Positions 43,191 through 52,448 of a stretch of 64,000 nt of DNA are shown here, one piece after another. The stretch lies in the NCBI RefSeq assembly GCF_005298075.1, contig NZ_SZZH01000005.1:1-64000 (forward strand). Direction: 5' to 3'. Source of the DNA: Nakamurella flava (GTDB lineage Bacteria > Actinomycetota > Actinomycetes > Mycobacteriales > Nakamurellaceae). Position 1 is the stretch's first letter; every line of letters begins with the position of its first letter. Both the position numbers and the translations under genes were made by a program. Under the pieces are notes generated by a model. The model was not told the DNA's origin, made no database searches, and saw only the letters and a program-made list of their open reading frames with translations.

Positions 43191-44009
43191 ATGGTGGCCA
43201 ACCCCGTCGACGACGAGGAACGCCATTTGCCGGCGTCCCGCAAGGCCCGGCTGGCGGCGTATGTCACGGAGGCCGGCCAGGTCACCGTGGCCGCACTCGC
43301 GACCTCGTTCGGAGTGTCAGCGGACACGATCCGCCGGGATCTCGATCAACTGGACAACGAGGGCGTGCTGATCCGCACGCACGGCGGGGCGATCGCCCTG
43401 CAGGCCGCCCTGCGGCCGGACACCGCGGTCGACGTCCGCTCCCGTATGCAAAGCGACGCCAAGGACCGCATCGGGGCGGCCGCGGCGGAGTTGATCCCGG
43501 ACGGGGCCGTCGTGATCATCAACGCCGGCAGCACGGCACTGGCCTTGGTACGACACCTGCAGCGGCACCGCGATCTGACGATTGCCACCAACAACCTACG
43601 AGCCGCCCTGGAGATCAACCCGGACGTGTGCCGGGACCTGCACCTGTTCGGCGGCCGGGTCCGGATCAGCGGCGAGACCACCACCGGTCCGGTCAGCCTG
43701 CCCAGCGTCTTCGGACCCGAGCACCACGAGATCCGGGCCGATTTCGCCTTCATCTCCGTCGGCGGGGTCAGTGCGGACGACGGGTTCTCGACCAGCCACA
43801 TCGAGGAGGCCGGGATGATGGCCGAGATGATGGCGCGCTCGGACAAGGTCGCCGTGCTGGCCGACCACAGCAAGTTCGGTCGGCGCCTGTTCGCCCGGGT
43901 GGTCGAGTTGCAGGCCGCCGATTACCTCGTCACCGACGCCGCCCCACCCGCCGAACTGGCCGAGGCGCTGGCGGAAGCCGAGGTGGAGGTCGCGCTGCCC
44001 GGCGCCTGA
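43191..44009 (+). CDS. DeoR-family transcriptional regulator
   Basis: A 272-residue sugar-phosphate-responsive repressor. The N-terminal HTH is KARLAAYVTEAGQVTVAALATSFGVSADTIRRDLDQLDNEGVLIRTHGGAI, the classic DeoR pattern. The C-terminal DeoRC sensor has IINAGSTALALVRHL, LTIATNNL and ADHSKFGRRLFARV. The ATG at 43191 has GGAGG four bases upstream. It is divergent from the sugar importer/aldolase/kinase operon and almost certainly controls it, responding to the phosphorylated intermediate made by the kinase. A 19-bp hairpin follows the stop by 20 bases. Confidence 0.9.
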   Translation: MVANPVDDEERHLPASRKARLAAYVTEAGQVTVAALATSFGVSADTIRRDLDQLDNEGVLIRTHGGAIALQAALRPDTAVDVRSRMQSDAKDRIGAAAAELIPDGAVVIINAGSTALALVRHLQRHRDLTIATNNLRAALEINPDVCRDLHLFGGRVRISGETTTGPVSLPSVFGPEHHEIRADFAFISVGGVSADDGFSTSHIEEAGMMAEMMARSDKVAVLADHSKFGRRLFARVVELQAADYLVTDAAPPAELAEALAEAEVEVALPGA

Positions 44010-44029
44010 CCGGACACCACGCCTCACCG

Positions 44030-44082
44030 GGTCGGTAAAGAATGCCGCTCGCGGTCAATGATGGCGGCATTCTTTACCGACC
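44030..44082. terminator. inverted repeat between convergent genes (repeat family copy 2)
   Basis: A perfect 19-bp stem GGTCGGTAAAGAATGCCGC (44030-44048) with its complement at 44064-44082 and a 15-base loop. It sits in the 87-base gap between the convergent DeoR and fatty-acid-synthase-like genes, so it can act as a bidirectional terminator. Its arms match those of the hairpin after araB (11812-11865) in at least 18 of 19 positions. Confidence 0.7.
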
Positions 44083-44096
44083 GAGCCCGGCGGGAG

Positions 44097-45482
44097 TCAG
44101 GCGGCGGGCTCCCAGCCGAGACGGGTCGGCGGAAGGTCGGACTCCCCGTCGGGGTCGGGCCGCACGGCCAGGATCTGGTCGACGCCCATGCGGTTCTCGG
44201 CGAACGCCAGCGCTCCCCCGGCCAGGTACAGCCGCCAGACCCGCGCCCCGACCTCGCCGATCAGCGCCACCGCCTCGTCCCAGTGGGTCTCCAGTACCTC
44301 CAGCCAGGCCTGCGCGGTCCAGGTGTAGTGCTCCCGCAGGGCGTGCACATCGCGGACCTCCAGGCCCGCCCCGGCCAGCAGGCCGGCCGTGGTCGCCAAC
44401 GGCTTCATGTGCATGTCCGGCGCGATGTAGGTCTCGATGAACGCCCCGCCCCCGGCGGTGGTGTTCGGGCCGAAGGTGCCCCGGGACATCTGCTGGACGA
44501 GCACCCGGCCACCCGGTCTCACCATCGTGGCCAGGATGCGCGCGAACTCCGGGTACTCGGCCTCGCCGACGTGCTCGCCCATCTCGATGGTGCTGACCGC
44601 GTCGTAGGCGCCCTGGTCGTCCACGGACAGAGCCAGGTCGCGATAGTCCGACAGCCGGACGGTGACCCGGTCCTGCAGGCCCGCCGCGGCGACGCGCCGG
44701 GTGACGTACTCGTGCTGCTGCTTGGACAACGTCACCCCGGTCGACACCGTGCCGTAGTGCTCGGCGGCGTGACAGATGAGAGAGCCCCAGCCGCAACCGA
44801 TGTCGAGATGCTTCGCGCCCTCGTGCAGGCCGAGCTTGCGACAGATGAGGTCCAGTTTGGCCTTCTGCGCCGACGGCAGGGCGGCGGCCGCCGCGGCCGG
44901 GTCGGCCGGCGCCTGTGCGTAGTAGGCGCACGAGTAGGCCATGGACGAATCGAGCAGGAACTCGTAGAACTCGTTGCTCAGGTCGTAGTGGTACGCGATC
45001 GCGGCGCGGTCCCGGGCCCGGGTGTGGCGGCGACCGGACAGCCGGGCACGCCCGGTGCGCTGACCCTGACCCGGCGGCGCCGGACGGGGACCGACCGCAC
45101 CGAGACGGGCCGCCGCGCCGAGCAGACGCGGGTAGTCCCGCACCCGCACTCCGTGCCCGCCGGTGCCGCCCTGATGGGCCCGCCAGACCGCGGACAGCCC
45201 GCCGGCCAGGTCGCCCTCGACCTGCAGGTCGCCCGCCAGGTAGGCCTCGGCCGCTCCCAGCTCGCCCGGCGACCAGAGCATGCGCCGCAGGGCGCGCCGG
45301 TTCGACACCACCACCGTGGGCGGCGCCGCGTCGGCCGGCGGCACCGGCGTCGCGCCGGCTGCCACCCCGGCCCGCCACCCGGCCGGCACGGCGGACCCGT
45401 CCCAGGCCCGCAACCCGACGGGTAGAGGCGCACCGGTGACCGATGACACCAGGGTGGCGAGCTGTTCGGCGGTCGTGGCCAT
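44097..45482 (-). CDS. cyclopropane-fatty-acyl-phospholipid synthase-like methyltransferase
   Basis: A 461-residue SAM-dependent enzyme. The N-terminal domain (about 1-160) matches the substrate-binding part of CFA synthases; then AIAYHYDLSNEFYEFLLDSSMAYSCAYY, SAM-binding HLDIGCGWGSLICHAAEHYG, and GVTLSKQQHEYV are diagnostic. Likely adds a methylene or methyl group to unsaturated acyl chains of membrane phospholipids. The catalytic MGEHVG and the bicarbonate-site region TYIAPDMH are present. The ATG at 45482 has only a weak ribosome site and an upstream in-frame start cannot be excluded. It is convergent with DeoR and not obviously in an operon. Confidence 0.87.
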   Translation of the reverse strand: MATTAEQLATLVSSVTGAPLPVGLRAWDGSAVPAGWRAGVAAGATPVPPADAAPPTVVVSNRRALRRMLWSPGELGAAEAYLAGDLQVEGDLAGGLSAVWRAHQGGTGGHGVRVRDYPRLLGAAARLGAVGPRPAPPGQGQRTGRARLSGRRHTRARDRAAIAYHYDLSNEFYEFLLDSSMAYSCAYYAQAPADPAAAAAALPSAQKAKLDLICRKLGLHEGAKHLDIGCGWGSLICHAAEHYGTVSTGVTLSKQQHEYVTRRVAAAGLQDRVTVRLSDYRDLALSVDDQGAYDAVSTIEMGEHVGEAEYPEFARILATMVRPGGRVLVQQMSRGTFGPNTTAGGGAFIETYIAPDMHMKPLATTAGLLAGAGLEVRDVHALREHYTWTAQAWLEVLETHWDEAVALIGEVGARVWRLYLAGGALAFAENRMGVDQILAVRPDPDGESDLPPTRLGWEPAA

Positions 45483-45681
45483 GCGGGTCCTGTTCTGCGT
45501 CCGGGTCTCCGGGGGGATCGGCTCGGCCGCCCCTCGGACGGACGCACCGTCGGCCGCCCGAGCAAGTGGTCGCCCCACGGTGCCACACCGCCCGGCACCG
45601 AACGGCGAGCCGGGCCCCGGCGCGACGAACCGGCGCGCCGCGGCTCGCCCGCGCAAGCTCATCCGACCAGCGCTCGCCCGA

Positions 45682-45855
45682 TCAGGCCTTCCGACCCGAG
45701 GTGTAGCCGCCGGCGCCGCCGGTGCGGTCCGGGCTCAGCCCGCCGGTGATGTCCTCGTCGTCGGTGTCGTCGACATGGGTCGTGTAACCCTCGACCCCGG
45801 ACGACGCATCGTTGTCGACCTGTTCCGCGGGCGTGGTGCCGTCGTTGATTGCCAT
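45682..45855 (-). CDS. small acidic protein, 57 residues, unknown function
   Basis: A short gene with good coding signals: AGGGGG stands six bases before the ATG at 45855, and the frame has the high third-position GC of its neighbours. The product is hydrophilic, rich in Asp, Thr and Gly (for example VDDTDDEDITGG), ends GGYTSGRKA, and lacks any signal or membrane segment; it is probably disordered. It is upstream of the fatty-acid-synthase-like gene on the same strand with a 199-base gap. No function is recognised. Confidence 0.6.
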   Translation of the reverse strand: MAINDGTTPAEQVDNDASSGVEGYTTHVDDTDDEDITGGLSPDRTGGAGGYTSGRKA

Positions 45856-46492
45856 CGTGTTCCCCCTGAAGAGACAGGTCCGCCCGGCCGGCGGATCGCA
45901 GGTGCGCAGTCTGGCGCCTTTTCGCGACGTCCCCGACCATCAGCGACATGCCGGAATGCCGTACCGAGCGATCGGCCGGTGACGACATTCACCCAGGCCG
46001 GTGGTCACCGACGCGTCACAGCCCCGTATTCCCACGATTCGGATGCGCAGTGCAGGCGCGAACGGCGTCGTCCGAGTCGTCGGGATCTGCAGGTCCACCG
46101 CGAAGACCTTCACCGCATCGGGGACCAACAGGTGGCGCAGCACACACGGCCGTTCGCGTGATGGCCCGAACTGCTGAATCCATTGAGCGTCTCGAAACGG
46201 TGACAGCGTCAGCCTTTCTCGACCAGCCGACCGCCCCCAGGTTCGCCCGCTGTGACTGAGCGCGGCACCATCGGGCGATATACCGCCCCATTCAGCTCGA
46301 CCAGTATTCCGTCATGGCCATTGCGCGAACTGACCGTTTAGTCTGACGATGCTCGTTTCGCAGGACCGCGAATTCGCGGCCCGACAGTCGTCGTGGACCC
46401 CGTCATTCGAGCGCGTGCGGATTTCCCGCATACCTCCCCAACCCCGTCGAATTCGTCGACGGGAAACGCCGCCCAGCTCGAGGAGATTCTGC
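45856..46492. other. 637-base intergenic region
   Basis: Lies between the small acidic gene and the exported SipW-like gene; lower GC than the surroundings. No convincing gene was found; a 32-codon frame at 46159 (MARTAESIERLETV) lacks support. The right end holds the AGGAGA ribosome site of the next gene, and promoters for both divergent genes must lie here. Confidence 0.5.
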
Positions 46493-47014
46493 ATGTCCGC
46501 TCCGTCCGCCACCCGCCCGCAATCCACCGACGGCACCTCCGCCGGAAGGACCCGCCGTTTCGGTCGCCGAGCGATGGTGATCGGCGGTGCCGCCGTCCTG
46601 CTCATCGGTGGCGGAGCCGCCTACGCGTACTGGTCGTCCACCGGGGTGGGCGAGGGCGAGGTCGACACCGGGACCGCCCCGGCGTTCGTCGTCTCGAGCA
46701 CCCCCGGCACGGGCGGGCCGCTGAGCCCGGGCGGCCCCACCGAGACCGTCGCGTTCTCGGTGGCCAACCCGTCGTCCGGTGTGCTGAACCTGGCCAGTGT
46801 CACCGCCGCGGTGGCCAACGCCGACGGCACTGCGTGGAACGTCGGGAACTGCACCGCCGCCGACTTCACCGTCGGGACGCCCGCGATCACCTACGGCGAG
46901 ATCGCCGCCGGCGCCGATGCCGACGGCACCGTGACCGTGCAGATGATCAACCGCGCGCAGAATCAGGACGATTGCCAGGGGCTGACCGTGCCGATCTACT
47001 TCGTCGCCAGCTGA
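46493..47014 (+). CDS. exported SipW/TasA-like small protein
   Basis: A 173-residue protein with an N-terminal signal anchor (basic RRFGRR then AMVIGGAAVLLIGGGAAYAYWSSTG at about 27-51). The AYAYWSSTG join resembles the processing region of the SipW-dependent TasA/camelysin-like exported proteins. The remaining 120 residues form a compact beta-rich, Cys-containing domain (two Cys, NCTAADF and DDCQGL, probably a disulphide). AGGAGA precedes the ATG. It is 35 bases before the large repeat protein and should be co-transcribed with it; both are likely cell-surface or matrix components. Confidence 0.6.
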   Translation: MSAPSATRPQSTDGTSAGRTRRFGRRAMVIGGAAVLLIGGGAAYAYWSSTGVGEGEVDTGTAPAFVVSSTPGTGGPLSPGGPTETVAFSVANPSSGVLNLASVTAAVANADGTAWNVGNCTAADFTVGTPAITYGEIAAGADADGTVTVQMINRAQNQDDCQGLTVPIYFVAS

Positions 47015-47049
47015 CCTGAGCTCGGAACCGGCCGACCGGCGGCGCGACG

Positions 47050-49755
47050 ATGAGAGGCACCGGCAGGGGACTCCTGCTGCTCGTCGTCGCGACGCTGGTC
47101 ACCGCCCTGCCCTCGGTGGCCCACGCCTACTTCACCTCGGGCGGCGACGGTGTCTCGAGCGTCACCGCGGGCCATCTCGCCACACCGACATCACCTGCGG
47201 TTCCCTCGGTCTCGTACACCGCAGCCATTCCGATCTCCTGGGCCACCGGGCCCGGACTGGCCCCCACCGGCTACTACGTGCAGCGCCTGGGCAGCCGACC
47301 CGGTCCGGCCTGCAACTCCAGCGCCACCGCCCTCCTGACGTCCACGTCCTGTGTCGACACGGTGCCGGGCGACGGCGACTACAGCTACCGGGTGATCGCC
47401 GTCCGTGACAGCTGGACGACCGCGACCACCAGTGGGACCACGGCGGTCCGGCTGCCGGTGACCGCGACGTTCTGTCAACAGCCCACCACGGCGGCGGCCG
47501 GAACCGTCCTCACCCCGGCCGTCCGGTTGTGCCTGCGCACGGCGGGCGGCGACCCCGCCCCCGCTGCCGGTATCCAGCTGACCGTGCGCCTCGGCGGTAC
47601 GTCCAGCGGGCACCTCCAGGGCACCCTGACCGCGGACACCGACAGCAGCGGCACCGCCACGTTCGCGACGCTGCGCATCGACCAGTCTGGGACCGATTAC
47701 CGACTGATCGCCTCGGGCTCCGGGCTGAGCGACGCCACGAGCGACCGTTTCGCCATCGTCCCGGCCAACGCCAACGTGCTGGTCTTCGCCACCCCGGCCC
47801 GTACCGCGACCGCTGCGACCACGTCCGACGGGCAGAGCCTGGTCATCCGCCGCAACGACCCGTTCGGAAACCCGGTGACCTCCGGTACGTCGACCGTCCG
47901 CCTCGTCACCTCCAGCACCGGCACCACCCGGTTCTCCACCACCGTCGGCGGGTCGGCGGTCACCAGCATCACCATCCCCTCGGGGGCGTCGTCGGCGACC
48001 GTCTACTACGCCGACACCCGTTCCGGCAGGCCGGTTCTCACTGCCTCCGCCACCGGCCTGGTCTCCGCCTCACAGGAGGAGACCATCACCCCGGCCGCCG
48101 CCACGACGCTCACGTACACGACCGCCGCGCCGTCGTTCACGGTCGACGCCGCCGCCCGGTACGGCCCCCTGACCATCGCCCGCCGCGACACCTACGGCAA
48201 CGCCGCTCCCGTCGCGACCGCCACCGCCGTCTCCCTCACGGCGACCGGTTCCTCGACCACAGTCTTCGCCGCCACCCAGTCCGGCTCACCCACGACCACC
48301 GTCACCATGGCCGCCGGATCGAGCTCCGTCGACTTCTGGGTCGGCGACATCCGTCCCGGAAAACCAGTTCTCACCGCGGCCAGCACCGGATTGACCTCGG
48401 CCACCCAGACCGCGACCGTCACCGTCGGCGCCGCCGTCGCCCTGGCCTTCACCACCGCAGCCCGGTCCGGGAGTGCCTCCAGTTCGGCGACGCTGGGGCC
48501 GTTGACCCTGCGACAGCAGGATGTCTACGGCAACGCGGTCGCCGCCCCCAGCTCGGGGCTGGTCATCACCCTGCGCTCGTCCAGCGCCGGGGCCCGGTTC
48601 GCCACCCGCAGCGGCGGCGGCGCCGTCACCAGCGTGACCATGAGCTCCGGCGCGACGTCGGTCAGCGCCTACTACGGGGACACGGTCGCCGGCAGCCCCA
48701 CCGTCACCGCGAGCGCCACCGGACTCGCCGCGGCCAACCAGAGCGTCACCATCGCGCCCGGCACCTCCCGCAAACTGGTGTTCCGCAACGCCGCCATCAC
48801 GGCCGCGCCCAGTGCCGCGCGCGACCTCGGGCCGCTGACGGTGCAGCGCCAGGACTCCTTCGGCAATCCGACCACCTCCGGCAGCACCGCCGTCACGCTG
48901 ACCACGGCCAACACCACCACCGGCAGTTTCGCCGCCAGCTCCGGCGGCGCGGCCACCACTCTCGTCACCATCCCGGACGGGGCATCGACCACGACCGCCT
49001 GGTACGGGGACACGAAGACAGGCACGATCAAGCTCTCCGCAGCGGCCACCAACCTGAGCGCGGCCAGCCAGAACATCGTGCTCGCCCCGGTGGCCAGCCA
49101 ACTCGTCGTCACCAGCACCGCGCGCAGCGGAGCGGCATCCTCGACCGCCACCCTCGGCGCCATCACCATCGTCCGGCGGGACCAGTTCGGCAACGCCGCC
49201 CCCGCCCCGACCGGCGGCACCGTGATCTCGCTCAGCTCCTCGACGACCGGGACACCGGTGTTCGCCACCTCTTCGGGAGGGACACCGGTCACCCAGGTGA
49301 CGATGGCCGCCGGCTCCTCGACCGTGTCGGTCTACTACGGCGACACCCGGGTCGGTACGCCCGTCATCACCGCCGCCGCGAGTGACGTGGCGGCGGCGAC
49401 GCAGACCCAGACGATCACCCCGGGCACCACCCGGGCACTGCGGATCGAGTCGGCGCCGCTGTCCGGGGCGAGGTCGACCAGCGCCCAGCTCGGTCCGCTG
49501 GTGGTGGCGCGGATCGACGCGTTCGGCAACCTGGTCACCAACAGCACCGCGTCGTTGACGGTCGGCCTGACGTCCACCTCGACCGGCCGCCGCTTCGCCA
49601 CCACCGCCGGCGGGACGAGCGTCACCACGGTCTCGATCCCCGCCGGTCAGGCCACCGCCGGCGTCTACTACGGCGACTCGGTGGCGGGCTCCCCGACCAT
49701 CACGGTGTCGGCCACCGGGCTGACCTCGGCGACGCAGACCGCCACCATCAGCTGA
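47050..49755 (+). CDS. large secreted Ig-like repeat protein
   Basis: A 901-residue secreted protein, extremely rich in Thr, Ser and Ala. The signal peptide runs to about residue 26 (PSVAHA, then YFTSGGDGVSSVTAGHL, again TasA-like). Residues about 50-135 resemble a fibronectin type III domain (GYYVQRLGS...YSYRVIAVRDSW), about 140-240 an Ig-like domain with two Cys. From about 245 to the end there are six tandem Ig-like units of about 110 residues, each ending in a VYYGDT..G.P..TASATGL.SA.Q pattern. No sortase motif or anchor is seen at the C-terminus. Adhesion, matrix or surface-filament function is probable; the small upstream protein is its likely partner. Confidence 0.7.
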   Translation: MRGTGRGLLLLVVATLVTALPSVAHAYFTSGGDGVSSVTAGHLATPTSPAVPSVSYTAAIPISWATGPGLAPTGYYVQRLGSRPGPACNSSATALLTSTSCVDTVPGDGDYSYRVIAVRDSWTTATTSGTTAVRLPVTATFCQQPTTAAAGTVLTPAVRLCLRTAGGDPAPAAGIQLTVRLGGTSSGHLQGTLTADTDSSGTATFATLRIDQSGTDYRLIASGSGLSDATSDRFAIVPANANVLVFATPARTATAATTSDGQSLVIRRNDPFGNPVTSGTSTVRLVTSSTGTTRFSTTVGGSAVTSITIPSGASSATVYYADTRSGRPVLTASATGLVSASQEETITPAAATTLTYTTAAPSFTVDAAARYGPLTIARRDTYGNAAPVATATAVSLTATGSSTTVFAATQSGSPTTTVTMAAGSSSVDFWVGDIRPGKPVLTAASTGLTSATQTATVTVGAAVALAFTTAARSGSASSSATLGPLTLRQQDVYGNAVAAPSSGLVITLRSSSAGARFATRSGGGAVTSVTMSSGATSVSAYYGDTVAGSPTVTASATGLAAANQSVTIAPGTSRKLVFRNAAITAAPSAARDLGPLTVQRQDSFGNPTTSGSTAVTLTTANTTTGSFAASSGGAATTLVTIPDGASTTTAWYGDTKTGTIKLSAAATNLSAASQNIVLAPVASQLVVTSTARSGAASSTATLGAITIVRRDQFGNAAPAPTGGTVISLSSSTTGTPVFATSSGGTPVTQVTMAAGSSTVSVYYGDTRVGTPVITAAASDVAAATQTQTITPGTTRALRIESAPLSGARSTSAQLGPLVVARIDAFGNLVTNSTASLTVGLTSTSTGRRFATTAGGTSVTTVSIPAGQATAGVYYGDSVAGSPTITVSATGLTSATQTATIS
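47785..49752 (+). repeat. six tandem Ig-like coding repeats of about 330 bp
   Basis: The (Y/W/F)YGD(T/S) codon cluster recurs near 48004, 48331, 48667, 48997, 49330 and 49661, a spacing of 327-336 bases. Each unit also has a RxDxFGN or similar motif about 70 residues earlier. Sequence divergence between units is moderate, so the array is old enough not to be a simple assembly duplication, but recombination between units is possible. Confidence 0.8.
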
Positions 49756-49761
49756 GGCCAC

Positions 49762-52263
49762 TCAGCTCTTCACCAGTGGTTCGCCCCGCACCTCGAGTTG
49801 GTGCTTCGTGGGTTTCGGCCGGATCGGCCACCAGGTCTTCCACCCCAGGTCGACGGCCAGCGCCGGGACCAGCAGGGTGCGGACGATGAAGGTGTCCAGC
49901 AGCACGCCGAACGCCACGATGAACGCGATCTGCGCCAGGAACAGGATGGGGATGACGGCCAGGGCCGCGAACGTGGCGGCCAGCACGAGACCAGCGCTGG
50001 TGATCACCCCACCGGTCACCCGCAGCCCGCGCAGCACCCCCTCCTTCGGACCGAAGAACGCGACCTCCTCCCGGGCCCGAGTCATCAGGAAGATCGAGTA
50101 GTCGACCCCCAGCGCGACCAGGAAGACGAATGAGAACAGCGGCACCGCCGGATCCGCGCCCGGGAAGTCGAAGACATGGTTGAACACCAGCGCCGACACC
50201 CCCAGCGCCGCACCGAAGGACAGCACGGTGGCCACCGTCAGCAGCAGCGCGGCGACCAGCGAGCGCAGCAGCAGGACGAGCACCAGCAGCACGGCCAGCA
50301 GGATGGCCGGGATGATGACCGTCAGGTCGCGCTCGGCGGTGTCGACGGTGTCGACCTGGATCGCGGTCGCCCCGCCGACCAGCACCTGGTCGCCGACCCC
50401 GGGCAACGCGTGCACCGCGTCCCGGACCGCACGGACCGTGTCCTTGGCCGCCGGCGAATCGGGGGTGCTCGCCAGGGTGGCCTGGATCTGCACCCGCCCG
50501 TCGACGACCGCCGCGGGCTGAGGGTTGCCGGCCGAGGCCGGCGCCCCGGACGCGGTGACCGCAGCCGGCTGACCGGAGATGCCGGGGACCGCCGCCACGG
50601 CCGAGACGACCTGGTCGGTGGCCGATTCCGGCGCGATGATGACGACCGGGTTGCCGGAGCCGCCCGGGAAGTGCTGGGCCAGGGCGTCCTGGCCGGCGAC
50701 CGATTCGACGTCGGTGAGAAACACGTCGGTCTGCTGGGTGCCGGACGCCTGCAGGGTCGTGACGAACGCGAAGGCCACGGCGAGCCCGGCCACCGTGATC
50801 AGCCAGATGCGCCGGGGGTGGCGGGCGACCAGTACCGCGACGCGCGCCCAGACCCCGCCCCGGGACGGGGCCGCGGCGTCGCGACCGGCGGCAGCAGCAC
50901 GACCACCCCGGGAGGAAGCCGCTGCGTCCCGTCCGGCCGTTCCGGTGACCTCGTCGGCCTCGTGCCGCCCGGGGTGATCGGCGTCGTCGGCCGGCTCGGC
51001 GACGGTCGGCCCGTGGGCGGACAGCGCCTGGTGCCGGCCGAGGTGCCGCAGGCCGCGATCGGCCAGCACCCGCGGGATCCGCGGCCAGAACAGCCAGCGG
51101 CCGGCCATCAACAGCGCGGGCAGCAGGGTGAGGGCGGCGACGAAGGAGGCACCGATACCGAGCGCCCCGATCGGGCCGAGCGACCGGTTGGAGTTCAGGT
51201 CGGACAACAGCAGGCAGAGCAGGCCGATGATGACGGTGCCGGCCGAAGCGGCGATGGGTTCGACGCAGGCCCGCCAGGCCCGTCCCATCGCGGTGAAGCG
51301 CGACTGCACCCGGGTGAGCTCCTCCCGGTACCGGGAGACCAGGAGCAACGCATAGTCGGTCGCCGCGCCGACGACGAGGATGAACAGGATGCCCTGGCTC
51401 TGACCGTTGAGGGTGAGGACGCCGTTGTCGGCCAGCAGATAGACCAGCCCGCCGGCGGCGGCCAGGGCGCTGAGCGAGGTGAACAGCACCAGGAACGGCA
51501 GCACCACCGCCCGGTAGACCACGAACAGGATGAGCAGCACCGCACCGAGCGCGACCAGCAGCAGCAGGCCGTCGATCCCGGCGAAGGCGGTGCCGAGATC
51601 GGCGATCAGACCGGCGGGACCGGCGACCGACACCTGCCCGCCGGCGACGGCGTCGGCGGCCGCGGTGCGGAGGGTGTCGACGACCGGGGCGACCACGTTC
51701 TTGCCGCTGGTCGGATTGATCGCGGTCACCTTGTCGCTGGACAGCGAGACGACGGCCAGGGCGGCCTGCCCGTCCTGGGCGGGGATCAGCGGAACCGCCG
51801 AGGGTGCCCCGCCGGACGCCTCGGGGGCCACCAGATAATCCGCGATGGTGCCCAGGCTGGTCCCGGTGGCTTCGTCCGTGACCGTCAGCCCGGCGACCTG
51901 CTGGGCGAAGCCGCCCCAGGACGCCAGCTGCTCCGGGGTGGCCTGCGCACCGCCCTCGCTGGTGAACACGACGAACGCGGGCAGCGCCCCGGTGGTGTCG
52001 AACGCCGCGGCGGCCTTGTCGGCCTGGACGGCTTCCGCTCCGACCGGCAGGAACGTCTCCTGGTCGTTGGACTGGACGGTCGACAGTTTGCCCACGGCGG
52101 GGCCGCCCAGCCCGGCGATGGCCAGCCAGACCCCGACGAGGGCGAGCAGGCCCACCGCGCGCAGGACGGCGGACCGTCGGCTGGTGGGGCCGGGCCGGGA
52201 TGGGGCGCCCGCGGAAGCGGGCGGCCCCTCGGTCAGGTGAGCCGGCGTGGGGGGCTGCGGCAC
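49762..52263 (-). CDS. MmpL-type RND transporter with long internal linker
   Basis: An 833-residue membrane exporter. TM1 is at about residues 32-50, then an extracytoplasmic domain and a first TM cluster with GAATDYALLLVSRYREEL. A hydrophilic linker (about 390-455) carries a duplicated GRDAAA.SRGG segment. The second half repeats TM, loop and TM cluster with ALGVDYSIFLMTRAREEV. The GTG at 52263 is chosen because GAGGAG lies six bases upstream; the longer open frame starts in the promoter region. Divergent from a MarR regulator with a palindromic operator between them, so this is probably a drug- or lipid-responsive efflux system. Confidence 0.87.
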   Translation of the reverse strand: MPQPPTPAHLTEGPPASAGAPSRPGPTSRRSAVLRAVGLLALVGVWLAIAGLGGPAVGKLSTVQSNDQETFLPVGAEAVQADKAAAAFDTTGALPAFVVFTSEGGAQATPEQLASWGGFAQQVAGLTVTDEATGTSLGTIADYLVAPEASGGAPSAVPLIPAQDGQAALAVVSLSSDKVTAINPTSGKNVVAPVVDTLRTAAADAVAGGQVSVAGPAGLIADLGTAFAGIDGLLLLVALGAVLLILFVVYRAVVLPFLVLFTSLSALAAAGGLVYLLADNGVLTLNGQSQGILFILVVGAATDYALLLVSRYREELTRVQSRFTAMGRAWRACVEPIAASAGTVIIGLLCLLLSDLNSNRSLGPIGALGIGASFVAALTLLPALLMAGRWLFWPRIPRVLADRGLRHLGRHQALSAHGPTVAEPADDADHPGRHEADEVTGTAGRDAAASSRGGRAAAAGRDAAAPSRGGVWARVAVLVARHPRRIWLITVAGLAVAFAFVTTLQASGTQQTDVFLTDVESVAGQDALAQHFPGGSGNPVVIIAPESATDQVVSAVAAVPGISGQPAAVTASGAPASAGNPQPAAVVDGRVQIQATLASTPDSPAAKDTVRAVRDAVHALPGVGDQVLVGGATAIQVDTVDTAERDLTVIIPAILLAVLLVLVLLLRSLVAALLLTVATVLSFGAALGVSALVFNHVFDFPGADPAVPLFSFVFLVALGVDYSIFLMTRAREEVAFFGPKEGVLRGLRVTGGVITSAGLVLAATFAALAVIPILFLAQIAFIVAFGVLLDTFIVRTLLVPALAVDLGWKTWWPIRPKPTKHQLEVRGEPLVKS

Positions 52264-52398
52264 GGGGAACTCCTCGTGGAGTCGGCGGGTATCGGCTCGG
52301 GCGTTGCTGATGGAGCTCGTCCGGCACGGTTGCCGGGCGATCGCGGTACGGACCGGGCCGCCGCTGGCGCTTCGGCTCAGATCCACTCCGCACATTAC

Positions 52399-52410
52399 TC
52401 AGCATGCTGA
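52399..52410. promoter_or_regulatory. probable MarR operator
   Basis: A perfect 12-bp palindrome TCAGCATGCTGA, flanked by ACT/CT-like bases that extend it imperfectly. It lies between the divergent MmpL transporter and MarR genes, 38 bases before the MarR start, in an AT-richer stretch that should hold both promoters. Size and symmetry are typical for MarR-family sites. Confidence 0.6.
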
Positions 52411-52448
52411 CTATTTCGCCAGCCTTCGAGTCGTGATGAAGTGGAACC

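Noticed and set aside
46159-46257. 32-codon frame MARTAESIERLETV in the 637-base gap
   Set aside because: No ribosome site, no neighbour association and weak codon bias.
47785-49752. CRISPR-like or satellite array suggested by periodicity of about 330 bp
   Set aside because: The periodicity is in the protein sequence (Ig-like units) and nucleotide identity between units is only moderate.
48286-49761. 491-codon minus-strand frame opposite the Ig-repeat gene
   Set aside because: Antisense of a periodic coding array; repetitive Gly/Arg sequence mirrors the repeat rather than coding for a protein.
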